Positions 25,111 to 34,641 of a stretch of 37,682 bases of DNA are shown piece after piece. Source of the DNA: Gammaproteobacteria bacterium (lineage in GTDB: Bacteria; Pseudomonadota; Gammaproteobacteria; DSM-16500); contig JABDDA010000010.1 in NCBI GenBank assembly GCA_013287845.1, positions 1 through 37,682 on the forward strand, given 5' to 3'. A model generated the notes under the pieces. It was given only the letters and a program-made list of their open reading frames with translations. It made no database searches and had not been told where the DNA came from. Made by a program: the position numbers and the translations under genes. The stretch's first letter is position 1; the number at the start of each line of letters is the position of its first letter.

Positions 25111-27673
25111 AAATTTTTTCTCCTAAACTTTTTGTCACTAATTCATAAACATCTTTTGAAAGATTTTTTTTCTGTAAAATGATTTCTAATTGTTCGCGCA
25201 TGAGGGCTTGACGTTTTTCATCATACCGTTTCCATTCTGTGAGCGGTGTAACCATGCGTGCTGCAATTTGCGGATTAAAATCATTCAGCTGTAAAACAAT
25301 ATTAGTAAGAAATTGGTAACCACTTCCATTTATCGCATGAAAATTGATTAGATTTGATCGACAAAATGGCGCAATCAGTGCATACACTTTATTTGGATTT
25401 TTAAGATCAAATGCAGGATGCTTCATGAGCTGCATCATTTTTTCTAACGAAAAAGAACTTGCTTGCAATGTAAACCACTTATCAACGACCAAAGCATCGT
25501 CTTTCCATTTTTGATAAAACGCAGCTAATGCTTTATCACGCTCATCACCATCGATTTCAATTAATGCATTTAATGCAGCAATTGTATTTGTCATATTGAT
25601 ATTTAATGATTCATTAAATTGTTTTTCTGCGAGTGGAATGTGTTTTTTTAATTTTAATAAATAAAAAAGCGCGAGATTTTTCAGCTGACGGCATTCGATA
25701 GTATCTTGATTATTTTCTTTAAAAACAGCCGTGAAATCACCTTCTAACTTCTCTGCGATTTCTTTTAATAAAAACTCTCGAACCGAGCGCACCGCATCTA
25801 CATCAATCACATCCATTTGCTCACATAAATATTTTTCATTCGGCAAGATTAACAATCGTGTTAATAATAATTTATCGTTTTGTTGTGTGCGCAATACATG
25901 CTGAAATGTTTCAATAAAGCCATTTGGCACTTGTAATGATTTTCCTTTTTTAAATTCTTCCATCATGCGGAATAAACAATTCGTTGCATAACGCTGCCCT
26001 GCCTCCCAACGATTAAACCCATCACTGTCGTGTTTAAAAAGAAGTTGTAGCGATTCATCAGAATAATTGTAACGTAATTTGACAGGTGCAGAAAAATGTC
26101 GCAATAAAGATGGAATAGGACGTGAAGCAATATTTTCAAATTCAAATGTTTCTGTTGCGTTTTTCAAATTCAATAAATTATTTTTTATTTTAATTTCTGC
26201 ACCAGTTGAATCTAATAATCCAATTTTAACAGGAATATGAAACGATTTTTGATTCGGCAAATAATTCTGTTTCACCATTAATTTATATTTTTTATTTGCT
26301 GCATCATATTCATCAGTGACATCAACGAAAGGCGTTCCCGATTGCGAATACCACAAACGAAATTGTGTTAAATCAATTTTCGATGCGTCTTCCATTGCCT
26401 TCACAAACTCTTCAATCGTAACTGCATGACCATCATTATGCGAAAAATATAAATCCATTCCTTTTCGAAATAAATCATCGCCCAAAATAGTTTTCATCAT
26501 GCGAATCACTTCAGCACCTTTGTTATAAACAGTGGCTGTGTAAAAATTATTAATTTCAATGTAAGAAGATGGCTGCACAGGATGTGACAGAGGGCCCGCA
26601 TCTTCTGGAAATTGTGCATTTCGCAAGCTAATCACATCATTAATTCGCGCAACAGTTTTTGATGTCGTATCTGCAGTAAACGATTGATCACGAAAAATGG
26701 TAAGCCCTTCTTTCAAGCTTAACTGAAACCAATCACGACATGTCACACGATTTCCTGACCAATTATGAAAATATTCATGCGCGATGACAGATGACACATA
26801 AATAAAATCATTATCCGTTGCTGATTCAGGTGTCGCCAAAATATATTTCGTATTAAAAATATTAAGGCCTTTATTTTCCATCGCGCCCATATTGAAATCA
26901 CTGACAGCGACAATCATATAAATATCTAAATCATATTCACGACCAAAATGTGTTTCATCCCAACGCATTGCTTCTTTCACAGATTGCATTGCATGATCAC
27001 ATTGATCACGATTTCCTTTTTCGACATAAATTTGTAACGTGATGCGACGACCGGATTGTGTGATAAAAAAATCTTCCACACATTCTAAATCACCGGCAAC
27101 GAGCGCAAATAAATAGCTAGGTTTTTTAAAGGGATCTTCCCATTTCACCCAATGCTTTCCATTATTTTTTCCTTTTTCAATAGGATTTCCATTCGATAAC
27201 AAAACAGGATAACGTTTTTCATCTGCTGTTATCTTTGTTGTAAATTTCGTCATGACATCAGGACGATCTAAAAAATAAGTGATGCGGCGAAATCCATGCG
27301 CTTCACATTGTGTGCAAAAATTTCCGCTGGATTTATATAATCCACTCAGTGCTTTATTTTCCTGTGGTTTAATACGCGTAACAATTTCTAAATTAAATTC
27401 AGAGGGAACATTTAAAATCATGAGTGATTCGGAAGAAATTTCATATTCGTTTGGTTGTAATTTTTTTTGATTAAGCATGACGGATTCTAATTCCATCATT
27501 TCACCGTCTAAAATTAATTCTTGCGTTGCTGATGTTGAAGCGGGATTGCGATGCATTTTCAAAAATGATTTTACACGAGTAAAATCTTCGTTGAGTTCAA
27601 ATTCTAAATCACATTGAGCGATTAAATAGTCAGGAACAGTATAGTCTTTTAAATAAGTTGTTTTAGGTTGCAT
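25103..27673 (-). CDS. pepN: Aminopeptidase N
   Basis: 856 residues (E. coli PepN has 870). M1-family zinc aminopeptidase that completes cytoplasmic peptide breakdown. GAMENKG is at about 262-268 and the zinc site HEYFH at about 299-303 with the third ligand Glu in KEGLTIFRD, at the spacing of the gluzincin HExxH-x18-E motif. The ATG at 27673 ([11 protein letters not shown]) was chosen because homologues begin there and AAAGGA precedes it; the upstream extension to 27781 overlaps the ubiG promoter region. It is divergent from ubiG and reads into fumC with an 8-bp overlap. Confidence 0.96.
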   Translation of the reverse strand: MQPKTTYLKDYTVPDYLIAQCDLEFELNEDFTRVKSFLKMHRNPASTSATQELILDGEMMELESVMLNQKKLQPNEYEISSESLMILNVPSEFNLEIVTRIKPQENKALSGLYKSSGNFCTQCEAHGFRRITYFLDRPDVMTKFTTKITADEKRYPVLLSNGNPIEKGKNNGKHWVKWEDPFKKPSYLFALVAGDLECVEDFFITQSGRRITLQIYVEKGNRDQCDHAMQSVKEAMRWDETHFGREYDLDIYMIVAVSDFNMGAMENKGLNIFNTKYILATPESATDNDFIYVSSVIAHEYFHNWSGNRVTCRDWFQLSLKEGLTIFRDQSFTADTTSKTVARINDVISLRNAQFPEDAGPLSHPVQPSSYIEINNFYTATVYNKGAEVIRMMKTILGDDLFRKGMDLYFSHNDGHAVTIEEFVKAMEDASKIDLTQFRLWYSQSGTPFVDVTDEYDAANKKYKLMVKQNYLPNQKSFHIPVKIGLLDSTGAEIKIKNNLLNLKNATETFEFENIASRPIPSLLRHFSAPVKLRYNYSDESLQLLFKHDSDGFNRWEAGQRYATNCLFRMMEEFKKGKSLQVPNGFIETFQHVLRTQQNDKLLLTRLLILPNEKYLCEQMDVIDVDAVRSVREFLLKEIAEKLEGDFTAVFKENNQDTIECRQLKNLALFYLLKLKKHIPLAEKQFNESLNINMTNTIAALNALIEIDGDERDKALAAFYQKWKDDALVVDKWFTLQASSFSLEKMMQLMKHPAFDLKNPNKVYALIAPFCRSNLINFHAINGSGYQFLTNIVLQLNDFNPQIAARMVTPLTEWKRYDEKRQALMREQLEIILQKKNLSKDVYELVTKSLGEKIYV

Positions 27674-27798
27674 TTTATTTTTTCCATATCCTTTAAAAGT
27701 GCATGCGGACGTCACGCGCGCTAGATTATCACACCGAAAATAATTATGCGAATAGCTCCATATTCGGTATGATATGCACACTAAAAACAGAGGCTTTT

Positions 27799-28500
27799 AT
27801 GACAGATATCAATGTGGACCCCAATGAAATAAAAAAGTTCAGCGATAGTGCTGCGCACTGGTGGAACCCCAACGGAGAAATGAAAGCATTACACGATATT
27901 AATCCCTTGCGTTTAAATTATATTTCGCAACGCACGTCTCTTTCTCAAAAAAAAATAATCGACATTGGCTGCGGCGGTGGAATTTTATCTGAAAGGTTAG
28001 CAAAAGAAGGCGCGATTGTAACAGGCATTGATATGAGTGAAGAAGCATTACACGCAGCAAGAGAACATCAAAAAAAAACGGGCATGCAAATTGATTATCA
28101 AAAAGTAACCGCTGAAAAAATAGCTGAAAAAAATCCCGAACAATTTGATGTGGTCACGTGTTTAGAAATGTTAGAACACGTTCCTGATCCGGCGAGTATT
28201 GTACAATCCGCTGCAAAACTCGTGAGAAAAAATGGCGATGTTTTTTTCTCAACCCTTAATCGAAATTTAAAATCGTATTTATTTGCTATCATTGGCGCAG
28301 AGTATGTTTTGAAATTATTACCGAAAAATACGCATGATTATGCGAAATTTATTCGTCCGAGTGAACTTGCTTCACTCGCGCGCGATGCAAATTTGCATGT
28401 CGAAGAAATCATCGGATTGAGCTATCATCCGTTGACAAAAAAATATGAATTAACAAAAGATGTTTCAGTAAATTATTTGATGCATTGTAGGAAATTATGA
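27799..28500 (+). CDS. ubiG: Ubiquinone biosynthesis O-methyltransferase
   Basis: 233 residues. SAM-dependent methyltransferase that carries out both O-methylations of ubiquinone synthesis. KFSDSAAHWWNPNGEMKALHDINPLRLNYI at the start, written here as its two halves W-W-(N/D)-P and the LHxINPxR segment, is diagnostic of UbiG. SAM motif I is IIDIGCGGGILSE (about 53-65), and LEMLEHVPDP and STLNRNLKSYL follow. The ATG at 27799 follows GAGG by about 8 bases; a longer reading from 27703 is not supported. The stop overlaps the next start (ATGA). Confidence 0.96.
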   Translation: MTDINVDPNEIKKFSDSAAHWWNPNGEMKALHDINPLRLNYISQRTSLSQKKIIDIGCGGGILSERLAKEGAIVTGIDMSEEALHAAREHQKKTGMQIDYQKVTAEKIAEKNPEQFDVVTCLEMLEHVPDPASIVQSAAKLVRKNGDVFFSTLNRNLKSYLFAIIGAEYVLKLLPKNTHDYAKFIRPSELASLARDANLHVEEIIGLSYHPLTKKYELTKDVSVNYLMHCRKL

Positions 28501-29150
28501 AACCCCAAGCTATTTTATTTGATTTAGACGGCACACTGCTTGATACAGCACACGACATCGTTCACACCGTAAATGAATTGCGCGAACGCTATGGAAAATC
28601 TGCACTTCCTTTAGCTGCACTCCGCGCATTCGTCGGACAAGGTGCAAAAAAATTATTAAAACTGGCATTTGATGTGGAAGAACACGATGAAATGTATCCT
28701 TCTTTATTTTCTCAACTTCTCGAATTAAGTGAAAAAAATATCTGTCGCAGCACCACTTTTTTTGAAGGAATGGAAACTATTTTAATGATGTTAGAAAAAA
28801 ATAATATCCCATGGGGAATTGTTACCAATCGACCTGAACGTCTTACTTTTCCTTTAATTAAAAATTTAAATTTAGATCAACGCGCCGCATGCGTGATTGG
28901 TGGAGATACGCTTTCAAAAGCAAAACCCTTTCCGGATCCTATTTTGCGCGCCTGCGAATTAATTAATAAAAAACCGTCTGAATGTATTTATGTGGGTGAT
29001 GCAGAAACGGATGTGTTAGCAAGTCAAGCCGCGGGCGTTTTTTCTATTGTTGCATTGTATGGCTATATTGCACCGCATGAAGAACCTGCAAAATGGAATG
29101 CGGGCGCTTATATTCAGCACCCGAGTGAAATGATCACATGGATAAAATAA
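28497..29150 (+). CDS. gph: HAD phosphatase, phosphoglycolate / MurNAc-6-P phosphatase type
   Basis: 217 residues, HAD superfamily. Motif I is FDLDGTLLDT (8-17) with nucleophile Asp9 and general acid Asp11; motif II VTNRP, motif III Lys in SKAKPFPDP, motif IV GDAETDVLASQAAG. It is coupled to ubiG by a 4-bp overlap. The gene following ubiG in Pseudomonas is mupP, an N-acetylmuramate-6-phosphate phosphatase of peptidoglycan recycling, so MupP is at least as likely as Gph; sequence alone does not decide. Confidence 0.88.
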   Translation: MKPQAILFDLDGTLLDTAHDIVHTVNELRERYGKSALPLAALRAFVGQGAKKLLKLAFDVEEHDEMYPSLFSQLLELSEKNICRSTTFFEGMETILMMLEKNNIPWGIVTNRPERLTFPLIKNLNLDQRAACVIGGDTLSKAKPFPDPILRACELINKKPSECIYVGDAETDVLASQAAGVFSIVALYGYIAPHEEPAKWNAGAYIQHPSEMITWIK

Positions 29151-29791
29151 ACGCTTCTTTTCTCGGTCTTCTTTGCGTGAGTGGTACAGATGCAAAAAAA
29201 CTTTTACAAGGTCAGCTCACCTGTGATGTGAATGAAATCACAGAAACACATTCTTCACTTGCTGCACTGTGTAATCCTCAAGGTCGCGTGATCAGTTTAT
29301 TTCAATTATTTTTATTTCAAGAAAATTATTATTTGCAAATGCCGCGTGAGATGGTGGCAATCACAAGTAATATTTTAAAAAAATATGCCGTGTTTTATAA
29401 GGTGAAGTTACATGATGCGAGTGATGAAGCCATCCCTCCTTTTAATACAGAAAAAAATTTATCTGAATGGAAACGAAAAAATATTGAAGCCGGTATTCCT
29501 GCAATTTATCCTGACACTTCTGAAAAATTTTTACCGCATGAAATTAATTTACATTTATTAAATGCCATTAGTTTTAATAAAGGATGTTACACAGGACAAG
29601 AAATTATTGCGCGGATGCAGCATCGGGGAAGATTAAAAAAAGAAATGAAATTAATGATCGTGCAATTAGATTACGCACCACGTCCGGGAGAGGATTTTTA
29701 TTCTGAAGGGAAAATACAGGGCATTATTGTTGATAGTGTGGAATTTGAAAAAGGGAAATATCAAATCTTAGTGATTCTTGACATTAAATAG
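29138..29791 (+). CDS. ygfZ: YgfZ-like folate-binding Fe-S repair protein, short form
   Basis: 217 residues. YgfZ uses tetrahydrofolate in assembly or repair of iron-sulphur enzymes such as MiaB. The signature KGCYTGQEIIARMQHRG (148-164) is intact, including the conserved Cys150. The N-terminal LLQGQLTCDVNEI and CNPQGRVISLFQLF segments match. It is about 110 residues shorter than the E. coli protein (326): the central domain between about 90 and 120 is reduced and the C-terminal barrel ends early. Short forms exist in other small genomes. It overlaps the phosphatase gene by 13 bp. Confidence 0.85.
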   Translation: MDKINASFLGLLCVSGTDAKKLLQGQLTCDVNEITETHSSLAALCNPQGRVISLFQLFLFQENYYLQMPREMVAITSNILKKYAVFYKVKLHDASDEAIPPFNTEKNLSEWKRKNIEAGIPAIYPDTSEKFLPHEINLHLLNAISFNKGCYTGQEIIARMQHRGRLKKEMKLMIVQLDYAPRPGEDFYSEGKIQGIIVDSVEFEKGKYQILVILDIK

Positions 29792-29821
29792 AAACGAGCA
29801 CGAATTTTTTTTATAAAAAAT

Positions 29822-30080
29822 ATTTTGCAATCTACAGGCTGAAAGCCTGAAAGCTTTTCTAGCCTAGGCTTAGCGCGCTTTTTGCGCGTAAGCCTAGGTA
29901 AAATAATTTAAATGTTTGAAGCCCTGAAAGGGCGAAAGAAAAAAATGAAATTTTTGTTTCGCGCTTTCAGCGCTTTGATATTTTATTGGTTCATTTTACC
30001 TAGGGTTGCGGGCGCAAAGAGCGCGCCCTTAACCCTAGGCTAATAAAGCTTTCAGGCTTTCAGCCTGTAGATTGCAAAAT
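29822..30080. repeat. 259-bp nested inverted repeat before nadE
   Basis: The outer arms 29822-29856 and 30046-30080 are a perfect 35-bp inverted repeat. Inside lie smaller palindromes: a cctaggctta / taagcctagg hairpin with a gcgc core (29862-29898), gccctgaaagggc (29921-29933), a gcgctttcagcgc motif (29961-29973), and cctagggtt / aaccctagg around a gggcgc stem (29999-30039). It fills most of the 365-bp gap between ygfZ and nadE. No open reading frame lies inside. It looks like a composite non-autonomous element (inference). Confidence 0.85.
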
Positions 30081-30156
30081 TTTTTTATAATTTTTTAATC
30101 TTGTTGTAATTTCTTCGATGTTACATACTATATAAATCTAATTTCGGGAACACAAA

Positions 30157-31770
30157 ATGACAAAAAAATTACGCGTCGTATTGGCTCAATTAAATTTCAT
30201 GATGGGAGATTTCCCAGGAAATTTAAATAAAATGATAGACGCTGCCACACGCGCACGAGATGAATTTTCCGCCGATATTATTGTATTTCCAGAATTATGC
30301 GTCACAGCCTATCCACCCGAAGATTTATTATTACGAAAATCTTTTATCAACGATGCAAACAAAGCACTTTATGAATTTATTGCACGCGTAAATAATATTC
30401 ATTGCATCGTGAGTCATCCACACGCAACACCACAGGGCTTATTAAATGCGATTTCTGTGATTCATAACGGCACGATTCTTGCGCGTTATGGAAAACAACA
30501 TTTACCGAATTACGGCGTGTTTGATGAAGCGCGTTATTTTATTCCAGGCAATGCACCGTGCGTTGTTCCCATCAATGGCATTCCTGTTGGAATTGTGATT
30601 TGCGAAGATCTTTGGCTTCCCAACCCATCTGAACAAGCAGCCACACAAGGCGCGCGTTTTATTCTTTCACCGAATGCTTCTCCCTTTGAAATTGATAAAC
30701 ATGAAAAACGTTTAGACGTTATTTCAGCACGCGCAAAATCAACGAATATTCCGATTGCCTATGTGAATCTCATCGGTGGACAAGATGAATTAGTATTTGA
30801 TGGTGGCTCAATGATCGTCGATGCAGAAGGAAAACTCTGTCATCATGCTGGTTTTTTTAATGAAACATTATTAGCTGTTGATTTCGAAATAACAAATGCA
30901 CAAACACATGTTGCAGCTGTTCCCATTCATCTTCCCAGCACAGAAAAAAATATTTACGATGCACTTGTTTTAGGATTACGTGATTACGTTGAAAAAAATA
31001 ATATTCCCGGTGTGATTATTGGTGTTTCAGGTGGAATTGATTCTGCACTGACGTTAGCAATTGCTGTTGATGCATTAGGAAAAGAAAAAGTCGAAGCTGT
31101 TTTCATGCCATCATGTTACAGTGCAGAAATCAGCAAACAAGATGCGTTTGCTGTTGCAAAAAATTTAAGCGTCGATTGCAAAACCATTTCTATTGAAACA
31201 GTATTTGAAAGTTTTATTCATTTACTTTCACCGAATTTTCAAGAAAAAAAACCAACGATCTCTGAAGAAAATATTCAAAGCCGTTGTCGATGTATTATTT
31301 TAATGGCACTTTCAAATCAATCCGGAAAAATTGTGTTATCAACAGGAAATCGCAGTGAATTAGCTGTGGGATATTCTACTTTGTATGGTGATATGAGTGG
31401 TGGATTTGCTGTATTAAAAGATGTTCCTAAAACATTAATTTATACACTCGCACAGTATCGAAATGAAATTAAAAAAGTCATTCCACAACGCATTATTGAT
31501 CGACCCCCCACAGCTGAATTATCTCCCAATCAAAAAGATGAAGATTCATTACCGCCCTATTCTATTCTCGATAAAATTTTATTTTTATATCTTAATCAAG
31601 AACTCAGTGCAGAAGAAATTATTGCGGAAGGTTTTGATGCAGCGGTTGTTGAAAAAGTAATTAAATTAATTAAGCGAAATGAATATAAACGTCGACAAGC
31701 ACCGATTGGGACTCACATTAATCACAAATCATTTGGGAAAGATTGGCGGTATCCGATTACAGCAAAATAA
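30157..31770 (+). CDS. nadE: Glutamine-dependent NAD+ synthetase
   Basis: 537 residues, two-domain form. The N-terminal nitrilase-type amidase has the triad Glu46 (FPELCVT), Lys113 (RYGKQHLPNYG) and Cys149 (VICEDLW) and releases ammonia from glutamine. The C-terminal ATP pyrophosphatase domain has GVSGGIDSAL (289-298), STGNRSELAVGYSTLYGDMSGG in two parts, and RPPTAELSPNQKDEDSLPPY. Product is NAD+ from deamido-NAD+ and ATP. The ATG at 30157 follows a weak GGGAA. It stands alone between two large palindromic elements. Confidence 0.97.
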   Translation: MTKKLRVVLAQLNFMMGDFPGNLNKMIDAATRARDEFSADIIVFPELCVTAYPPEDLLLRKSFINDANKALYEFIARVNNIHCIVSHPHATPQGLLNAISVIHNGTILARYGKQHLPNYGVFDEARYFIPGNAPCVVPINGIPVGIVICEDLWLPNPSEQAATQGARFILSPNASPFEIDKHEKRLDVISARAKSTNIPIAYVNLIGGQDELVFDGGSMIVDAEGKLCHHAGFFNETLLAVDFEITNAQTHVAAVPIHLPSTEKNIYDALVLGLRDYVEKNNIPGVIIGVSGGIDSALTLAIAVDALGKEKVEAVFMPSCYSAEISKQDAFAVAKNLSVDCKTISIETVFESFIHLLSPNFQEKKPTISEENIQSRCRCIILMALSNQSGKIVLSTGNRSELAVGYSTLYGDMSGGFAVLKDVPKTLIYTLAQYRNEIKKVIPQRIIDRPPTAELSPNQKDEDSLPPYSILDKILFLYLNQELSAEEIIAEGFDAAVVEKVIKLIKRNEYKRRQAPIGTHINHKSFGKDWRYPITAK

Positions 31771-31775
31771 ATTTT

Positions 31776-31921
31776 TTGATTTTGCTTGCACGAAACTTTA
31801 TCCGAGGGGTGGCGTCGTGTGGTACTCCTTTTTTTTGCGCGTGTCTTTATCCGCGCAAAAAAACAGGAGACCACACGGCGACAGAACCCCGAGGCCAAAA
31901 ATCTTCATTAAGCAAAATCAA
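31776..31921. repeat. 146-bp long hairpin after nadE
   Basis: Ends ttgattttgctt (31776-31787) and its exact complement (31910-31921). Inward, cgaggggt / accccgag, gtcgtgtggt / ccacacggcgac and ctcctttttttt / aaaaaaacaggag pair, down to a gcgcg stem at the tip. The whole element folds as one long, slightly mismatched hairpin. It lies between the convergent nadE and bamD and probably ends both transcripts. Confidence 0.8.
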
Positions 31922-31957
31922 AACCACGAAATTAAAACACTGGTGTCATGCCAAAAA

Positions 31958-32716
31958 TTATATTTTCGTTCCTGGATAATTATATTGAATCACTCTAATC
32001 GTATCTTGTTCCAGCTGTGTTAAATGCAATTCTCGATACGATTTCGCCATAATCACTAATGCATCCGGCACTGTCGGCGCACCTTCATAATGGCGCACTA
32101 ATAAACTCGCGCGATTCGCAGCAGCAACATAAGCTCTTTTTTCAAAATAATAATTCGCAACATCGAGCTGATGGTCCGCTAAAATATTTCGCAAATAAAT
32201 CATGTATTGATATGCAGCAGGTGCGTAATAACTATTCGGATAACGTTTCACAATCATTGAAAAATCATTATACGATTTTTTAATTTGTGATAAATCACGC
32301 GTTGCTAAATCTACTTGAAATAAACGCTCAAAAACCCCTAAATTTTGATAATAATTGGATAACCCGCGCATGTAATACGCGTAATCCACATGTGGACTCA
32401 CAGGATACGAACGCAAAAATCGATCTGCAGCAGATTCTGCAGAGGCATACTCACTTGTCATATAATACGAATAAATCACGTGTAAATTTGCTGTTTCTGC
32501 ATGCACATCATAAGGATATTGCGCATCCAGTGCTTCAAATCGTTTGACTGATTCCGAATAACTTTTATCACGTAATGCTTCTTCCCCTTTTTGAAAAATT
32601 TGATTTCCCGATTCTCCTTTGTACATTTCAGCCGGATCGGTCGTCGATGTACACGCACTGATCAGTGCGAAAAAAAATAATATTGAGGTCGCGCATAAAG
32701 CTTTTATGATCTTCAT
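31958..32716 (-). CDS. bamD: Outer-membrane assembly lipoprotein BamD
   Basis: 252 residues. Signal peptide with lipobox LISAC (Cys22), so it is lipidated. Five TPR-like repeats follow, as in E. coli BamD (ComL/YfiO), with YAYYMRGLSNY and DFSMIVKRYPNSYYAPAAYQ among conserved segments. It is an essential part of the Bam machine that folds beta-barrel proteins. It is divergent from rluD-pgeF, the same arrangement as in E. coli. Confidence 0.95.
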   Translation of the reverse strand: MKIIKALCATSILFFFALISACTSTTDPAEMYKGESGNQIFQKGEEALRDKSYSESVKRFEALDAQYPYDVHAETANLHVIYSYYMTSEYASAESAADRFLRSYPVSPHVDYAYYMRGLSNYYQNLGVFERLFQVDLATRDLSQIKKSYNDFSMIVKRYPNSYYAPAAYQYMIYLRNILADHQLDVANYYFEKRAYVAAANRASLLVRHYEGAPTVPDALVIMAKSYRELHLTQLEQDTIRVIQYNYPGTKI

Positions 32717-32766
32717 CGTGATAAAGTACCTTTTTTAAAATTCCAATGGCGGTGGATTCTATCATC

Positions 32767-33720
32767 ATGACAAAACAAATTCATCACACACTCACGATTC
32801 CTGAAGAGCTGGAAGGCCTTCGCTTGGATCAAGCGCTTGCAAAATTATTGCCCGATTATTCGCGCACACAAATTAAAGAATGGATTACGTCAGAAAAATT
32901 AACGCTCAATGACGCGCCCACAAAACCACGCACATTATTACGCGGTGGTGAAATTATTCAAATTTCAGCGGAAAAAAAGCCTCAACCTGAATGGGAGGCA
33001 CAATCAATTCCATTAGAAATTATTTATGAAGATGACGCATTACTTGTGATTAATAAACCGGCAGGAATGGTGGTGCATCCCGCTGCAGGAAATTTTAATA
33101 ACACATTATTGAATGCATTGCTGCATCACGCACCTGAATTAAAAACACTTCCACGCGCAGGCATTGTTCATCGTTTAGATAAAGATACATCGGGATTATT
33201 AGTGATTGCAAAAACAGAATTTGCAATAAAACATCTTTCTTCACAATTAACAAAACACACCATGCATCGTGAATATCAAGCCATTATTTGCGGATTACCG
33301 ACAGGTGGCGGAAAAATTGATGCACCAATTGGACGCCATCCTATTTCACGTAAAAAAATGGCTGTGCAAGATACAGGAAAAGAAGCGATTACACATTATC
33401 GCGTCATTGAAAAATATCGCGGACATACACGATTAAAAATTCAACTTGAAACAGGAAGAACGCACCAAATTCGCGTGCATCTTGCGCATATTCGTTATCC
33501 TATTTTTGGAGATCCCACCTATGGAAAACGATTACAATTACCCAAAGGTGCAAGTGCCGCACTCATTGATGTGTTAAGAAAATTTAAACGCCAAGCATTA
33601 CATGCGTTTCGATTAGAATTGATTCATCCTGTCACAGAAAAATCCATTGCGTGGGAAATTAAGTTACCTGAAGATATGCAGCAATTAGTTGATACATTGA
33701 AAAAGGATATCACACCGTGA
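32767..33720 (+). CDS. rluD: 23S rRNA pseudouridine synthase RluD
   Basis: 317 residues. An N-terminal S4 RNA-binding domain (LRLDQALAKLLPDYSRTQIKEW) is followed by the RsuA/RluA catalytic domain with GIVHRLDKDTSGLLVIAK; the catalytic Asp is Asp138. It modifies U1911/1915/1917 of 23S rRNA helix 69 in E. coli. The ATG at 32767 fits the family start; an ATG at 32746 is also possible. The stop overlaps the pgeF GTG. Confidence 0.94.
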   Translation: MTKQIHHTLTIPEELEGLRLDQALAKLLPDYSRTQIKEWITSEKLTLNDAPTKPRTLLRGGEIIQISAEKKPQPEWEAQSIPLEIIYEDDALLVINKPAGMVVHPAAGNFNNTLLNALLHHAPELKTLPRAGIVHRLDKDTSGLLVIAKTEFAIKHLSSQLTKHTMHREYQAIICGLPTGGGKIDAPIGRHPISRKKMAVQDTGKEAITHYRVIEKYRGHTRLKIQLETGRTHQIRVHLAHIRYPIFGDPTYGKRLQLPKGASAALIDVLRKFKRQALHAFRLELIHPVTEKSIAWEIKLPEDMQQLVDTLKKDITP

Positions 33721-34442
33721 GTTTATTTATTCAACCCAATTGGCCCGCGCCGAATCATGTGAAAGCCTACACCACATTGCGCGAATGCGATTCGTATTTA
33801 CCTTTTGAGGGAGATACGTACGTTGAAGAATCTCACAAAGAAAAAATAAAAAAAAATCGCACACTATTAAAAAATCTTTTGCAATTTCCAGAAGAACCGA
33901 TTTGGTTACAGCAAACACACAGCGCAACTGTGATTAAAGCCTCCCCTTCGCATCGACAATTTAATGCAGATGCTTCTTTTGCAGATGAAAAAAATCAAGT
34001 GTGTGTTGTGCATACTGCAGATTGCTTACCGATTTTACTATGCGATAAAAAAGGAACACAGGTTGCAGCGATTCATGGGGGATGGCGGGGTCTTGCAAAA
34101 GGAATTATTCAAAATACGGTGCAAACGTTAAATGTCCCTTCAGATGAATTATTAGTGTGGTTAGGCCCCGCAATTTGCGCAACGCATTACGAAGTAGGAA
34201 ATGAAGTGCGTGATATTTTTATCGAAAAAAATGCTGAGCTCGCGAAAGCATTCAGCCCTTCTCCGCAAGGACGTTGGTTAGCTGATTTATACGCTATTGC
34301 GCGTATTCAATTTCAAATGCTGGGTGTGAAAAATATTTTTGGCGGGGAATTTTGTACATTTGAAGAAGAAGATTTATTTTTTTCATATCGGCGTGAAGGG
34401 AAAAATATTGGGCGGATAGCGACTCTGATTTGGATAAGTTGA
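33717..34442 (+). CDS. pgeF: YfiH/PgeF polyphenol-oxidase family protein
   Basis: 241 residues, starting with GTG in a GTGA overlap with rluD and preceded by AAGGA. The signature VHTADCLPILLCDKKG, then AAIHGGWRGLAKGI, is intact and includes the Cys/His zinc ligands. The C-terminal FFSYRREGKNIGRIATLIW segment also fits. E. coli YfiH edits peptidoglycan precursors by removing wrongly added residues, and related proteins cleave purine nucleosides; laccase is the older name. Confidence 0.93.
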   Translation: MSLFIQPNWPAPNHVKAYTTLRECDSYLPFEGDTYVEESHKEKIKKNRTLLKNLLQFPEEPIWLQQTHSATVIKASPSHRQFNADASFADEKNQVCVVHTADCLPILLCDKKGTQVAAIHGGWRGLAKGIIQNTVQTLNVPSDELLVWLGPAICATHYEVGNEVRDIFIEKNAELAKAFSPSPQGRWLADLYAIARIQFQMLGVKNIFGGEFCTFEEEDLFFSYRREGKNIGRIATLIWIS

Positions 34443-34446
34443 CGTT

Positions 34447-34540
34447 TGTCATGCCAGCCGAGCGCTTTTTGCGAGCGGTGGCATCCAGTGACTCTATTTA
34501 AAAGTCACTGGATGCCAGCTAAAAGCACGCTGGCATGACA
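34447..34540 (-). repeat. Palindromic repeat of the tgtcatgccagc type, copy B
   Basis: Reverse complement of copy A at 23625-23718: same ends, same inner gcatccagtg / cactggatgc pair, and the asymmetric arm (agctaaaagcacgc) now on the right. It starts 4 bp after the pgeF stop. Confidence 0.8.
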
Positions 34541-34570
34541 GCTGAATATTTTTATTTTTAATATAACTGA

Positions 34571-34590
34571 ATGCCAGCTTTCGCTGGCAT
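34571..34590. repeat. Short hairpin, end piece of the same repeat family
   Basis: atgccagc / gctggcat, 8-bp stem with a tttc loop, followed by gaca. It matches the tip sequence of copies A and B and is probably a solo or deleted unit. It lies about 50 bp upstream of the DegP-type gene, between it and copy B. Confidence 0.6.
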
Positions 34591-34641
34591 GACAGACTTT
34601 CCTGCGTTTATACTAAATAACATTTACTAAAAGGATTCCCC

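Noticed and set aside
31679-32023. Open frames on the plus strand across the nadE end and the following hairpin
   Set aside because: They run through an inverted repeat and antisense to bamD; no recognisable protein.
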